Shown in pieces: positions 33,650-44,951 of a DNA stretch of 64,000 nucleotides. Each line of letters starts with the position of its first letter. The stretch's first letter is position 1. The position numbers were made by a program, and so were the translations under genes. The notes below the pieces were generated by a model. It was given only the letters and a program-made list of their open reading frames with translations. It was not told the origin of the DNA and searched no databases. The DNA lies in assembly GCA_000349905.1 (NCBI GenBank), contig KB722742.1:736354-800353 (forward strand), written 5' to 3'. This stretch comes from Volvariella volvacea V23 (Eukaryota; Basidiomycota; Agaricomycetes; Agaricales; Pluteaceae).

Positions 33650-36600
33650 TTACCGTGGGGGTGGTTTTAATGAACTATCGCCGCGATAAGGGCTATGCTT
33701 CACAGCCTCAAACACCCTGATAGTTCTCAGAGGTGTCAACTCCTGTCTGCCGGGTTTTGCATTTACAAGGTGCGAGAAGTCGAATTCTGACGAGCCCTTC
33801 GTAGAGGAGGGATGATGTGACGAAGTGGGACTGGGACTTGTGCTGGGGGAAGTATGGAAACGGTGGGGAACTGGCGGTGACGGCATGCTCGTGGGATGGT
33901 GAGACTGGGATGACGGCTTTTTCTTAACGAATTCTGTATCTGGCATTTCAGTGGGCCAGTGGAAGCGCCTTCTGCGGAAACTATTCCATGAATCACGCGT
34001 CAGTTGTCAGTCCAAAGATATGGTGAGCTCATAGACACGACATACCACTCGTATCGCCAGAAAGCCGTTTCAAACTCCTCATCCTTCACCACCTTGACCT
34101 TTTTGGTTTCTTTCTTCTCACTCCCTTCTGTAACCAAAACATCTTCCACCTCATCAAAGAAACCTCCAATATACTCCGCCATTGCAACCTTGCACCCCAA
34201 GAGCGTCTGAATGTGCTTACAGGCATGCATCTCCAATTCCATAGGCGTCATCGGGATAAACGTATTGGGCCACAGGATCATACCAGGTGATTGCGTAGCC
34301 TGCTGTTGAGCTTCGTTGCTCACAGTTGGCTTGGTTACAACAGAGCGGAATGAAGGTGTCCTTTTGGGAGAAGAAGACACAGGCGATGCAGCAGCCGATG
34401 GTTGTTTGGGGGTGGTACTTCCATGAGGATTGGGCGTAGAATGGGAATTGGAAGCGACTACTGCCAACTCGGAGAAGGAAATACCCAGGCGATCTGCAGC
34501 CTTTGCGCTTACACGATCCGGTAGCTGAGGTTTCGTCGGTGTCGGTAAGCTAATGGAACGCGCAGGGAGAGGAGGCGGCTCCAGCTTCTGCTTTTTCACG
34601 CTTCCAAGATGCTTCCAGGTCTTTTTGGATGCGCTGCTTGGAGACGTGGATGGAGGCGTAAGATATGATGATAGCAGGAGACCAGACTCCATATCTGCGA
34701 CTACGGCAGCCTCGAAGCTTGACTTTGCAGAAGCAGAAGCCTTGGAGGATGCGGGTGCAAAGTTGCGTGTATCGCTTGCAATCAATATAGCATGCGAAGA
34801 TGCGCCTTGGGGAGCCAACTTGAGGTGGAAACTGTGGAGTTTATGGGTAGCAGGCTTTCCAAACAGCGACTTCATCTTATCCATAAGGAAGTCGCATGGC
34901 ATCGCGAGAATACCATACTTCTTCTCTAACATGGTTGTAAAGATCGTTTCAAGTTCGCGAGAAGTCGTCGCTTGAGAGTCCCATGACAGGTCCCAATCTG
35001 TCGATGCCGTTGAGGAACAGGATGGTGTAGACTTGTGGCCTCGTCGAGATGCAGCGGATTTGGAGCGACTTATGCCCTGAGATGCGTTTGAGGGTGTCCG
35101 TGCAGGTCTACTTACGGGGGCAGCCTGAGCAGGGGTTAGCAGTGCCGGTGGCATGAGCTTGACATTTGGTGATGCAGCCAGGCCGGTTGATGGTATCCTA
35201 GAAAACGATAATAGCGGGGATGGGGGCTCAGTCCGCGCTATGTGCCTGGAGGATGTCGACGAAGACGCGCTATCAAATATTGTTGACGAGCTATCGTCCC
35301 CGCCGTCGCCCTCTAGTGTCACATCATCGTCGGTCCAGAGGGCTTCACTGAGAAATGCATCGATGTCCTCGGTGGCGGCTCCACTAACGGTGCGGGAACG
35401 AGTGCCACGTTCTGCGGGATCTGGGGTCGGAATAGGGGTCGGATGATCGTTATAGGGGAAAATGATCTGATCGTCGATCAACTCCAACCTTCCGCCGGGG
35501 GCAAGCACACGCATAACCTCCGCCAATACAAAGTCCCATTTATCTTTAGGTATGCAGAGAGACAAGTTGGCCATCCTGACCATTTCGAAACAATCGCTTG
35601 GAAATGGGAGTTTGTATTTCAAGCTGTCGTGATAAGGTAACGTCACTTGGACACGCAATTGAGTAAAGGACGAGGGCTTACAAATTTCCCGTCACGAACG
35701 AGACGTTGGGCCGCTCTTCTAATGCAGGGAGTGTGACATTGACGAGGTCAAAGCCTGTGATGAGCGATTGCTGCCATGCCTTGGAGGCGTCCAATATCCA
35801 GTGACCTGGACCACAGCCGAGGTCAAGGACAGTAGCTGGGGGAGTCCTTCCGTAATCATGGAAACTAGGGGTACCGTGGGGGTTGAGTCGGGTCAGGAGT
35901 AAATTTGTATATCGGTCGCTGATTCAGAGTAAATCAGAAGCACTGAGGCTGACAGTTACCAGGTACTCACTTGTCGAGTTGAACGGGATTATACCCTTGC
36001 ATGTATGTTGCGTCTGACGAGTAGGGATGGAGCAGCATGCCACAGCGATCCAGTAGGGTGTCCTTCTGTATAAATTTTTGGTCTTCATCTGGGAGAGAGT
36101 TTCCACGGGCTTTATCGAGAATAACAAAGTGCTCTGACTGGGGGGATCCTAGTGGAGAGGTGCGCAGGGACTCCGTGCTAAGAAGCGGTGAGGCCGGGGA
36201 GCGTGGGCGATCAGCTGAGAGGAGAGACGCCAAAGATCTCTTCTTCAGCATCTTGGGTCGGGAATTCCGCTGGAGAATAGGGCCAGGCTCCGGAGGATCA
36301 ATGAGTATCCCGGCAGCACGGAGAGCCTGGGGAGGGTGGAGAGAGCTCTGGCCGGGGTGGCCGTCGTGTTCCTTCGCCTTGCCAAGGTCCTTGATCCCGA
36401 TGCCCATGTTGCTGAGTGCGTGCAGGGCGGTGTAGGAGCGGTGGCGGGAGAGATTGCCTGGCCGGGGCTTGTGTGCGGACGAGGAGGTGGGGAGGGGGAG
36501 GGGAGGCAAGGACGAGTAGAGGGCAGAAAAGGGCCGGTAGTGGGACTTGACGAGAGAAGGGGCCCGTTGCAAGGAGGAGGGTTGGTCGGCAGGTGGAGAT

Positions 36601-36659
36601 GGGAGATGGGAAAGAGGGCGCGAAGTCGCGATGGAGGCCATATCTGGGACAATGGACAA
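33650..36659 (-). CDS. SAM-dependent methyltransferase-like protein with long disordered insert
   Basis: The N-terminal 200 residues (start MSIVPDMASIATSRP; MASIATSRP at 36641 is an alternative) are Ser/Pro/Arg-rich and disordered. They are followed by RCGMLLHPYSSDATYMQGYNPVQLDKDRYTNLL. A class I methyltransferase core follows across introns near 35640 and 35950: VLDLGCGPGHW (SAM motif I), GFDLVNV, and EVMRVLAPGGRLELIDDQ. After the core, about 400 residues of Ser/Thr/Pro-rich sequence contain islands such as LEKKYGILAMPCDFLMDKMKSLF and LGCKVAMAEYIGGFFDEVEDVL before FETAFWRYEW. A short last exon is again Pro/Ser-rich and basic. The substrate is unknown. The layout is one I associate with basidiomycete proteins, but I cannot name the subfamily. 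Confidence 0.75.
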
Positions 36660-37524
36660 AGATTAGATTGCGAAACGGAGGAGCAAAGCGTGTTTGTGCG
36701 GCGGAGGAGTGCTTTGGCCCGCCAGGCGGGGTGGGGCGCAGGCTAGTGGGAGGGTGGATGGGGCAGCATGGGTGTGGAGGTCAGTCGAGGTCAAGGATGT
36801 CCAAACTCGGCAGCACTCAGTCGGCTATCGGAGCTGGATCTCGATCAACTCATGCATTCACATTTTTCTACCAAATCACACTACCAAGCCTATTTAGTCA
36901 TCTTCCTTGCGCGGGGGCGGTCCGCACGGCTGAAGCATTCGCTGCGATGGACATCAGTGTGGACTCAGCACCGCGGGCACTCGCGTACGGACCTCGGTCA
37001 TCTCGAATCTGATCCTTGCCGTGCACTCCCCATCTGCTATCGCCAGAAACGAGGTCAGCGGCGGGTGCCCCACTATCGAGGACAGCGTGTCCCGGTGTTG
37101 GTGCGTGACCCAGTCACTGCCAAACCCAGCTCAGATCTGCATACTCCATATGTCCAACACTGGCCACGTACTATTTTGTGATGTCGGCGTGTCCTATGCG
37201 CATCCAGAAGCAATCATTCACAACATAAAGCCACCCTGTACGAATATATCTCACCTGTGCCGGTGTACCGTGCGTGCACTGAAAAGCGCCGTCGTGTCAG
37301 CCACCCCAGTTCCCGCCCAAAAATGGCACTTACAGTGCTCCAATTGTGTCGCAGCCGTGTATCGCAGTTCGGACGCCTCGACGCTTTGCATTCAGCCACA
37401 AAAAGACACAACCACACCCGCAGCTCAACTCACCATGGATGCAACAGTCTAAAGCGCAATGTTGACGTTTGTTTATTTCTGGGTCCATCGTCTTTGATCC
37501 TTTCGTGCCTCACATTGTGTGGCC
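36660..37524. promoter_or_regulatory. Long head-to-head spacer
   Basis: This 865 bp lies between the divergent methyltransferase-like gene and LRP1. Plus-strand frames from 36336 to 37181 are antisense shadows or compositional artefacts of the GC-rich first exon next door. No clear core promoter motif was recognised. Confidence 0.4.
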
Positions 37525-38807
37525 ATGACGAGCGAAACCACCAGAGCACAGTCAAAGCTCAACGCCCTGTCGTCGTCTCTCGATGAGCTGGAATCTTTTC
37601 TCGAACCGTTATTCTCCCAATCGCTGCCCGAGACAGTGGTAGGCCTCGAGCCACTACAGCAAGCCAAGCTTCAAACGGTGCTCCCCTACCTGGTCTATGA
37701 TCTCATTTTCAGTTCGTGACCCGTTCAGTTCCTGTGGAATCCTGTTCACGAGGTTAAAACATCTGCACCCAGTCTACCTCAAGGCCAGGGGCATCGATCC
37801 AAAGACCCATGCTGTAGTCCCCGAACTCGTAAGCTGTGACCTGCAGTTGTATATCCAAAATAACACCCGTGGGTTAGGATCGGGTGCGACAGTACTTTCA
37901 AAAAATCAGCAATGCTGAGAATCCCGCTTCAAGTACGCCATCACAGCCACTGCGTAGATTCGTATGACTCACACCACCTGATCCCAGGGCGTCTCGTGGT
38001 TGACAAAGGTGCAGCGGGAAGAATGATAAAACACGGCCTAGCTCGAACTTCGACCATCGATCCCAACTCCAGCGTCCCGGATGCGGACAACCAACCCTCA
38101 ACCTCCGCTGTCGTTCCCAAAATAACCCAGAAAATGGTAGAGCGAGAAGCCTATCTGAAGCGACTGAAGGAACAAGACGCCAACTCCAAGGGCGACGAAG
38201 ACCACCTGGAAGTATTCGACGAAGATACCCCCGCAGAACCTGAACCATCCACAAGTGCTACGAACGCCATCACCGACCAAGACAAAAGCACGTCCAAATC
38301 CCAAAAGAAGAAAAAGAAGACATCCCACTCGTCAACACCAAAATCGAGCACCACCACCACCAACGACCCACCTCCATCAACAACTACAACGTCCACATCC
38401 TCAAAGCGGAAACGGCCCGCGATTGATCCATTCGCTGGTAAGTCCCCGTCCCATTGTTCCCAATCCCGACATTTGGGTGCCTTCCAAATATGCCATCCTT
38501 CTACGTTCTAGCGCTAGCTAGTCCTAGGCCTATATAAACGCCAACATAACGCTAACCATAACCAACCATACTCCGCACCGTACCTATTCTCCTAGGTTAT
38601 GGCGATGACCGAGCTCCCACTCCACCCGCCGTTGATTCCAGGGATTCTCCGTCTGGATCCGTTGACGAGGCACCCGGTAGCACCAGGAAGCGGAGCGCCG
38701 CTGATGATGGAGAGGAAGTTGGGGATTCCGGTACACCTCAGTCATCGACACCAGGCTCGGGCAAGGAAAAAAAGAGGGCCAAGAAGGCGCGCAAGGCCGC
38801 ATCATGA
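37525..38807 (+). CDS. LRP1: Exosome cofactor LRP1/C1D (Rrp47)
   Basis: LRP1/Rrp47 partners with the nuclear exonuclease Rrp6 for processing of small nuclear, small nucleolar and 5.8S RNAs. Five exons (37525-37711, 37773-37828, 37878-37932, 37988-38437, 38596-38807) give 319 residues. The Sas10/C1D domain is clear: LNALSSSLDELESFLEPLF, LPYLVYDLIFIYLKARGIDP, PELDRVRQYFQKISNAEN and VVDKGAAGRMIKHGL. The rest is a disordered tail, rich in Ser, Thr and acidic residues, with KKKKKTSH and KEKKRAKKARK basic clusters that suit nuclear/nucleolar location and RNA contact. The first intron uses a GTTCGT donor, and the last intron is long for this window (158 nt). Confidence 0.88.
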
Positions 38808-39184
38808 GGGATTTTCGCTGCGACCTCGTACATCTGTATTTGGCACCGACTTTCTGTGGATATCCTTGTGGAATCTCAGTAGCATGCCATCCACACATTT
38901 GATCATTCTAGGGAAGGCTGCCACTCCAAGTAAGATACAAAAAGGGGTCAGTACATACACAATTTCTACTCAAATATTGTACACAACATGGTCAAGGTGT
39001 AGTAAAACAACGAAACAAGAAATGTAGGTCGTAATCGTGAGACACGTAATAGATTATGCAGAGCAAAGGATGAGATGAGAGCGTCAAAAGGATGTCCACA
39101 GGAAACAGTCTGAGTCAGTGATATAATAACCCAGTATCCAGTGCACATTCGTAGCAGAATCCCCACGCCTTCAACGACATACCT
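38808..39184. other. Convergent intergenic spacer
   Basis: This 377 bp between two stops holds both 3' regions. Nothing else was recognised. Confidence 0.5.
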
Positions 39185-42100
39185 TTACATTATAATACAC
39201 CCTTCATTACCGTTCATCTCCCCCACGTTAGGGGACGCCGCCCTAGCAGATCTTGTCCCAACCGATCTTCCACCCGGACTCCACCACCTAGTTCTTCCCA
39301 ATCTTCCTCCCGCCAATCCGTTCCCTCCAAGTCCACCAGCGCCGTCCAATTCCAGATCCGTCGCACTTCCCGTGGACCCATTCAATATCCTTCTCGCCGC
39401 GTTCAAAGAAGCATTCGCCTTCTTCCTCTTCTCCCTCTCCACCTTGATAGCATCCACCGCCTGCCACGAATAGAAACTCTTCAACACGACTCTCGATTCG
39501 TCGCATTCGTCCTGCGCGTCCTTGATCTCCTCCAAATACCCATCTCGCCCATCCACATATTTTAGCTTTCTCGCGTCATGCCTCCTGAACCCTTGCCTAG
39601 GCCGTGTGCTCCCCGCGAGCTCTTTCACGACGCTCTCGTTGACCCCTCGGCAGTCGACTGCGTTGATCCGCGCGTCTGCCATCTTCCTCTCCCTAGTACG
39701 CTTGACAAACTCGCGTAGAACCTTGCCGCTGATCTTGGTGTTGTCTACTTCCAGGGCTTTCAGGTTCGGACAGCGGTGGATGAGGCCTAAAAGTGCCTCG
39801 TCGCTGATGTGCATCGAGTGCGAGATGTTGAGGTACTCCAGAGCGTGTCCAGGTTGAGGCTCCAAGTTTGCATCTTCCATATGAACATCGACATCTTCGT
39901 CATCCATATCTTCATCGTCATCCGTTCCCTCCGCTCTTGGAGTAATCGCTTCAATCAACTCATCCGTAATTTCGCTCGCATCCTCCAGGTCCAACCGTCT
40001 GATTTTTGGCATAGTACCAAGCAACCTAACAAGCCCATCATCGTGAAGCTCAGCACCAATCCCCGCCAACTCCAAAAACTCCAAATCCGGCACAGAACCC
40101 GCAAGGTTCGAGCACGCCACGTCGGTCAACAGGACACAGTTCGACAACGACAGATGCCGCAGACGCGTTACCCTCCTGCGATATCTCGTGATATCATCAA
40201 CTCGCCCAATGTCGCGTCCAGGGATCATCACGGTCCGGACGCCTAGCGTTTGATCCGTGACGTCATTGCTCATAACCGCGACAAACGCCTCAATGGCAGA
40301 GTTGTGGAGGTGGCGGCAGTAGCTCAGGTCCAATACCTCGAGACGAGGAGCCGCTCTACCTAGTAGTGCCATCATATCGTCGTCTATGTGTTTCAGGCCG
40401 CATAGGCGTAGGGTTTTGAGGACCAGCTGGTCACCACGGCTCAGGACAGCGGTGGCAAGCTTGCGAATGCCTTCTGCATCCAGATTGGAGCATCTGCTAA
40501 GGTCGAGATCGATTAAATTGGGGCAATATGCGACGATGATGTTACAGGTGTTGTTGTTGACTGCGCTAAGCCCCTTCAAAGTCAGCTTTTGGAGGTGTTT
40601 TGATCGAACAAGGAGGTGATGTAAGGAGCGAGTCTTCAGTCCCGTACACCCTTGGAGATTAATGGTGGTGAGTTGAGTATATTGTAGGTTATCCGAGGCA
40701 AGGCAGAGGTTATTTGTGACAGCTATTATATTATCGGAATCGAGGCCTGCGTGACCAGTGATGTTTAAACTCTTGATGAATGCCCCGCTTGATTGGGTTA
40801 TACGTAAGACGAGAGAAACCGGAAGGGCAGGGAATGAACGAAGGTTCAAGTCTTGCCACAGCTCGCCGTCAAATACTAGTGACTGCCAGCCTTTTGATAC
40901 CTGTACCAATAGGAATTCAGCCATCCAGCGGACAAGCCCTCGGCAATAATGAGCCAACCTACCCGACTAAATTTCACCAATTCACGGAGCCCCTTATCCC
41001 TGCCGACCCACTGACCCTTGGACGAAGAGGCTCTGGCCATGGTCCAGTGGCCAGTATGGATAATTCTCTCGTGGTCCTCCTGGTGGATGAATAGCAAGGC
41101 GGTCAGAATCCTCAGACGCAACTCCCGCGGGAGAACTTCGTCAAAGTAATTCTTGACGACAATAGGTATGGGTGCAAATGCATCCGAAGGTGTCGTAGGA
41201 ATGATGTCAAAGACAGAAAAGGGAGATGGAGCGGAGTGAGATCGACCCTTTCCTTTGTATGGACGGACGATAGTGGCGGGTACTGGCGAATGACCCAATG
41301 CATGCCCACTGGTGCAGGCGAAGGAGGCTTCTGCCTTAAGATCTGTTCCCCATGGTACAAAGCAGCTGCTCGAAGTGGCATCAATTGCATCCAACGCAGG
41401 GATAGCCGGGTCCCGGGCTCCTTGACCTGACGGCGGTTCGGCGCGCCGCTTGAATAGGAGGGCTCGTGCAAGACTGCCTGGGCTGCGCATAGCGCCTGAT
41501 TTTACCTTATGGCGGGTGTGAATGGAGAGGTTTGAGAACGAACGACGTCTCGAGGGCATTCTGTGCAATAATAGTATTTCAGGATGTGCGGAGGTGCTGA
41601 TGGAATGGCTCGGTGTGGAATCAATGAAACCGCCTGTGCCACTTGTCGACGCTCCACCAATACTTGTTCCGCCTGGTATAGAGTCAGGAGAAGACGCAGG
41701 TGTGGGCGACAGCCAGGTGCTGCGATCGGAGACAAGGCCAGTGGGAGAAAAGGATAGAGGGGGTAGAGTAGGTGGAGACTCCCTTTGCTTGCCTTTACTG
41801 GAAGTGCTCATTGCACCATCGTTCATGGTGGACGGCCCTGCCGCAGCCGAACCTTCAATGGAGGCTTGGTCAATATCCTGGCGGTGATAGCTATCAATAG
41901 ACATAGAGACAAAGTCGTGTGATGAAGGTGAAGCAGAGGAATAGAGCGAGAAGTCGTCATGACTTGATGAGGCAAAGTATGATGTAGAGGGGGACATCTC
42001 GAAGACATCGTTAACGACAGACGAAGGAGGTATGGGCATTGGTTTCGTTACGCCTTTTCCTTTGTCCATGGCATCGGACATGACCTCGAAATCGCGAAGC

Positions 42101-42273
42101 TCCTCAGATGTAGGCTGATCATCATGAGAAGACATGTTGAAATGGTGGTCTGGAGGACTGGCGGAGTGGTGCAATTCGAAAGGCGCATCTGGCAGCGTCA
42201 AGGAGCTGGGACCATCATAAGGGTCAAAATAGAAGAAGTGGTCGTCGTTATCGATGTCATGTGCATGGCTCAT
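39185..42273 (-). CDS. F-box/leucine-rich-repeat protein with C-terminal CaaX box
   Basis: This is a predicted substrate receptor of an SCF-type ubiquitin ligase. Two exons (40963-42273 and 39185-40900), split by a 62-nt intron, give 1,008 residues. The first 370 are disordered and Ser/Pro-rich. The F-box starts at VLPRELRLRILTALL (about residue 380) and continues across the splice into KFSRVSKGWQSLVFDGELWQDL. About a dozen cysteine-containing-type LRRs follow (for example TTINLQGCTGLKTRSL and LDLSRCSNLDAEGI, about residues 470-850), with an acidic D/E insert. A basic region and a Gly-rich segment lead to the last four residues, CIIM. This fits a farnesylation CaaX motif, known to anchor FBXL2/FBXL20 to membranes. 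It resembles GRR1/POF2-like proteins, but orthology is not clear. Confidence 0.87.
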
Positions 42274-43595
42274 GGCCTGAATGTCGGGTTAATGGTTAGA
42301 CTCTGGGAATGATAGGAGATAATAAGTAACAAGATGCGGTACGTGCTGGGGTGCTGTACGGAACTGAGAGGGGGGGAGAATGTAGGAAAGCGTCTGAAGA
42401 GCGGAATCAAAAGGAATAAGAGATGATAAGACGACGATGAACTACATGTCCTGGCCAAATCGAGGTTCGCAGGGAATTGGTAGCTGGTCTCAGGTCACGC
42501 GGCTGCAAACACTCGACAATATATTATAGGCCCTCCCAGCCCCAGTGCCGTCCTCGCATCCTTGCGCATTTGGGAGCCTCGTGGAAGCTGCCCAAGCAGG
42601 AGCACGGTCTGGCAATCACGCTGTTGCACCGGACTGCACAACGTCTCCGTGCAGTGCCACACCAGCCCATTGGCGGTGGCGTGCAGTCCGCCTCAGCAAA
42701 CGCCGTGCCCGTCCGGAGGGCCTTGGATTGCGTCATGCTGCCCGTTTAGTGAGCCAGCTAATTTGAACACAAATCAGTCCGTCTAAGCACTCCAGCCTTG
42801 CCCAAAACCCTGGCTGGGAAAATGTCGAATAGGAGTCAGACAAGCTTATTGATGGCGTCCTCAATAGACCAGCGCCTGCAGACAGATCAAGGGATGCGGG
42901 ACGAGCGTTCAACTGCTCGTATCTTGCGGGGGTCGCCATTGATGGTCTCATTGCTCCATCCCTACGGAAATAGGTAAAACACATGTTCATGGAGTCTCCG
43001 CATCACGGAAGGCCTCGAACCAGACGCAGCTCGTCGTCCACCAGGCTGGACGCAGGGGACCTACAGGGTTGTCTTAGAATCCATACGCCATACCAACCAG
43101 CTGATGATTGTCTTGACTGATTTCATCAGCTTATGCTCATGTTCCTGCCTTGGTTCACCGAGGAACGCGCATGTGCACACCACTGACACTGACATCAGCC
43201 AACGGGGTTAGGGATTGGGTCCGCCCATGACATGCCTTCCCATGATAAGACCGCACGACACCACGCTTCTGCTCGTCATCATGTTGTGTCGTCCAGTCCA
43301 CAACATAGCACAACTAACACAGAGTATCGCATTGGATAACAAACAAGATGACAGGGTTCAATAACATAGAACACAAAAGCAATACCAACGCTAGCAAAAG
43401 AGGGGTGAACAAACCACCCCGTAAAGGGCGAAGATCGAAATAAACTACTATCAGCCATCGAATAAGTAACGTACTCAGCAATAACTTCTGCTTAGATGCA
43501 TGGATCAAGATAGGTTAACGGAAATGAAGGGGGTACCACGGTGAATAACTAAGGAATGTGAATGAACAAATGGAGTAGGTGGGTATGTGGTTGAT
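42274..43595. other. 1.3 kb intergenic region
   Basis: This lies between the F-box gene start and the small YABBY-like gene end. Overlapping frames at 42.48-42.79 kb on both strands are GC-rich artefacts with no consistent coding signal. No repeat or RNA gene was recognised. Confidence 0.45.
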
Positions 43596-44017
43596 TTAAG
43601 AGGAAGCCTGCTTGGGATTTTCCTTCGCAGTCTTCCAATTTGATGTAGCGAGCCTGAACCTATTTTGGGGAATAGATCATCAGCAAACACACTATACGAC
43701 CGGCCGAGAGGGATACGAGAAGGCTGTGCCTTACCTCTCCTTATGAGTAAGGTTGGGCTCAGCGTCGCGAAGACGCGCCATCTCGGTTTGCTGTAACATG
43801 TTGAGCATTTGACCCATGGTTTAGAAGTTGGGGTCGCGGCGGACGTACCATGTACTTATTAAATGCTGTAAGCTTCTTCTTGCCACCTGAGCTACTGGAT
43901 TTTGCTAGAAATGGCCAAGGTGAATGCGGGAACACCAGTGATCAGCCCCTCCGATAATGTCATGATGGCGTTGATTTTACTTTTCTTTGCAGGCTTCTCG
44001 CTGGAAACAGGTGCCAT
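43596..44017 (-). CDS. 70-residue YABBY/HMG-like protein
   Basis: Four tiny exons (43981-44017, 43849-43904, 43735-43790, 43596-43659) total 213 nt and give 70 residues, so the gene is easy to miss. The Lys/Ser-rich start (MAPVSSEKPAKKTKSSSSGG) is followed by KKKLTAFNKYMQTEMARL, PNLTHKERFRLATSNWK and TAKENPKQASS. The pattern 'AYN-F-; P-ITH-E-F--A--NW' is that of the C-terminal HMG-like half of plant YABBY proteins (PF04690), here without the YABBY zinc finger. Similar very short proteins occur in other fungi as far as I recall. It is probably a small nuclear DNA-binding or chromatin protein. Confidence in the splicing is good because each junction keeps the motif in frame. Confidence 0.75.
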
Positions 44018-44951
44018 TTCTGAGAGGATATAACGAGTTGCGCTGTAGCAAGTAGTAAGGTATCGGGTTGAGTGTTGAGTTAGAGCGGTGACTCGAATGC
44101 GACTGGTTAGAGTTGATACAATGCCACAAACCGATGGGCGCAAGTAAAGTCGGCGGTTAGTACCATATAAGTCATCCAAAAAAATAGGTTTTTGACCTAC
44201 TTGCACCAACGCTTGTGATAGACACCCTTTGAGAGGGAAGTCGACAAAGTGCACTGGGGGCTACGGGAGCGGTTGGAGAAAAAAGACTCAGAGTTGCATT
44301 TTGGTTCAAGTTTGGCGGAACTTATACTTACGAGGGCGATCCACTGACAGGGCTTCGATCGTGTCTGAGCAGGACCCCCGTCACCCTCGGCTATGAAGCA
44401 CCCGTCGTTCACTTGCCCCGCTGGCCATAGAACTTGGCTCACTTAGCCTCACTATCCAGCAATAGGGTGCTCCTGAGTGCCTAGCTGAGATCAATACACC
44501 ACTTGCAACCGGAATTGGTGCCTCCTTTGGGGGCTCAACATAGAAAGCTCAGTACAGGCGTGGATCTCCAGATTCTAGGCCTAGCACTTGATAATTGTTA
44601 GACAATCACAAATATTTGAAAACTGCGGTAAATTCGGAGACCAAATCAACACACTCTGTTGCCATTTCGCATTGTTCCGAGGGGTGTTAGGGGACTTCCC
44701 GTCGACGATACGGAGGCGGCCCAATCAACCAAACAGACGCGTCGCGTTTATATTTACAGTGATGCGTCGTTCCTGTCTTCTTCAGGACAACAAAGTTGAC
44801 GTTATCACCTTTCTTGCTTCCCGACTTGGAGATGGCAGACTCCGACCATGTGGATCCCTGGTTGTGAAAGGGGAAATGATCGAACTTCAATTCAATGATC
44901 TCAGAATTCAAGGGCTTTGGGAAATGTTGTCTGGTGTAACTGACAAACCTA
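44018..44951. other. Intergenic, no gene seen
   Basis: This spacer between the YABBY-like gene start and the VPS33 stop holds the promoter of the former and the 3' region of the latter. A plus-strand frame at 44588-44962 has no recognisable character. Confidence 0.45.

Noticed and set aside
36336..37181. Plus-strand Gly/Arg-rich frames
   Set aside because: They are antisense to the Ser/Pro-rich first exon of the methyltransferase-like gene and to its promoter.
39288..39506. Gly/Glu-rich minus-strand frame and plus-strand partner near the F-box 3' end
   Set aside because: Both are shadows of the LRR gene's real frame.
42477..42786. Several overlapping frames on both strands
   Set aside because: Frames open at the same time in several phases of a GC-rich spacer, with no conserved motif.
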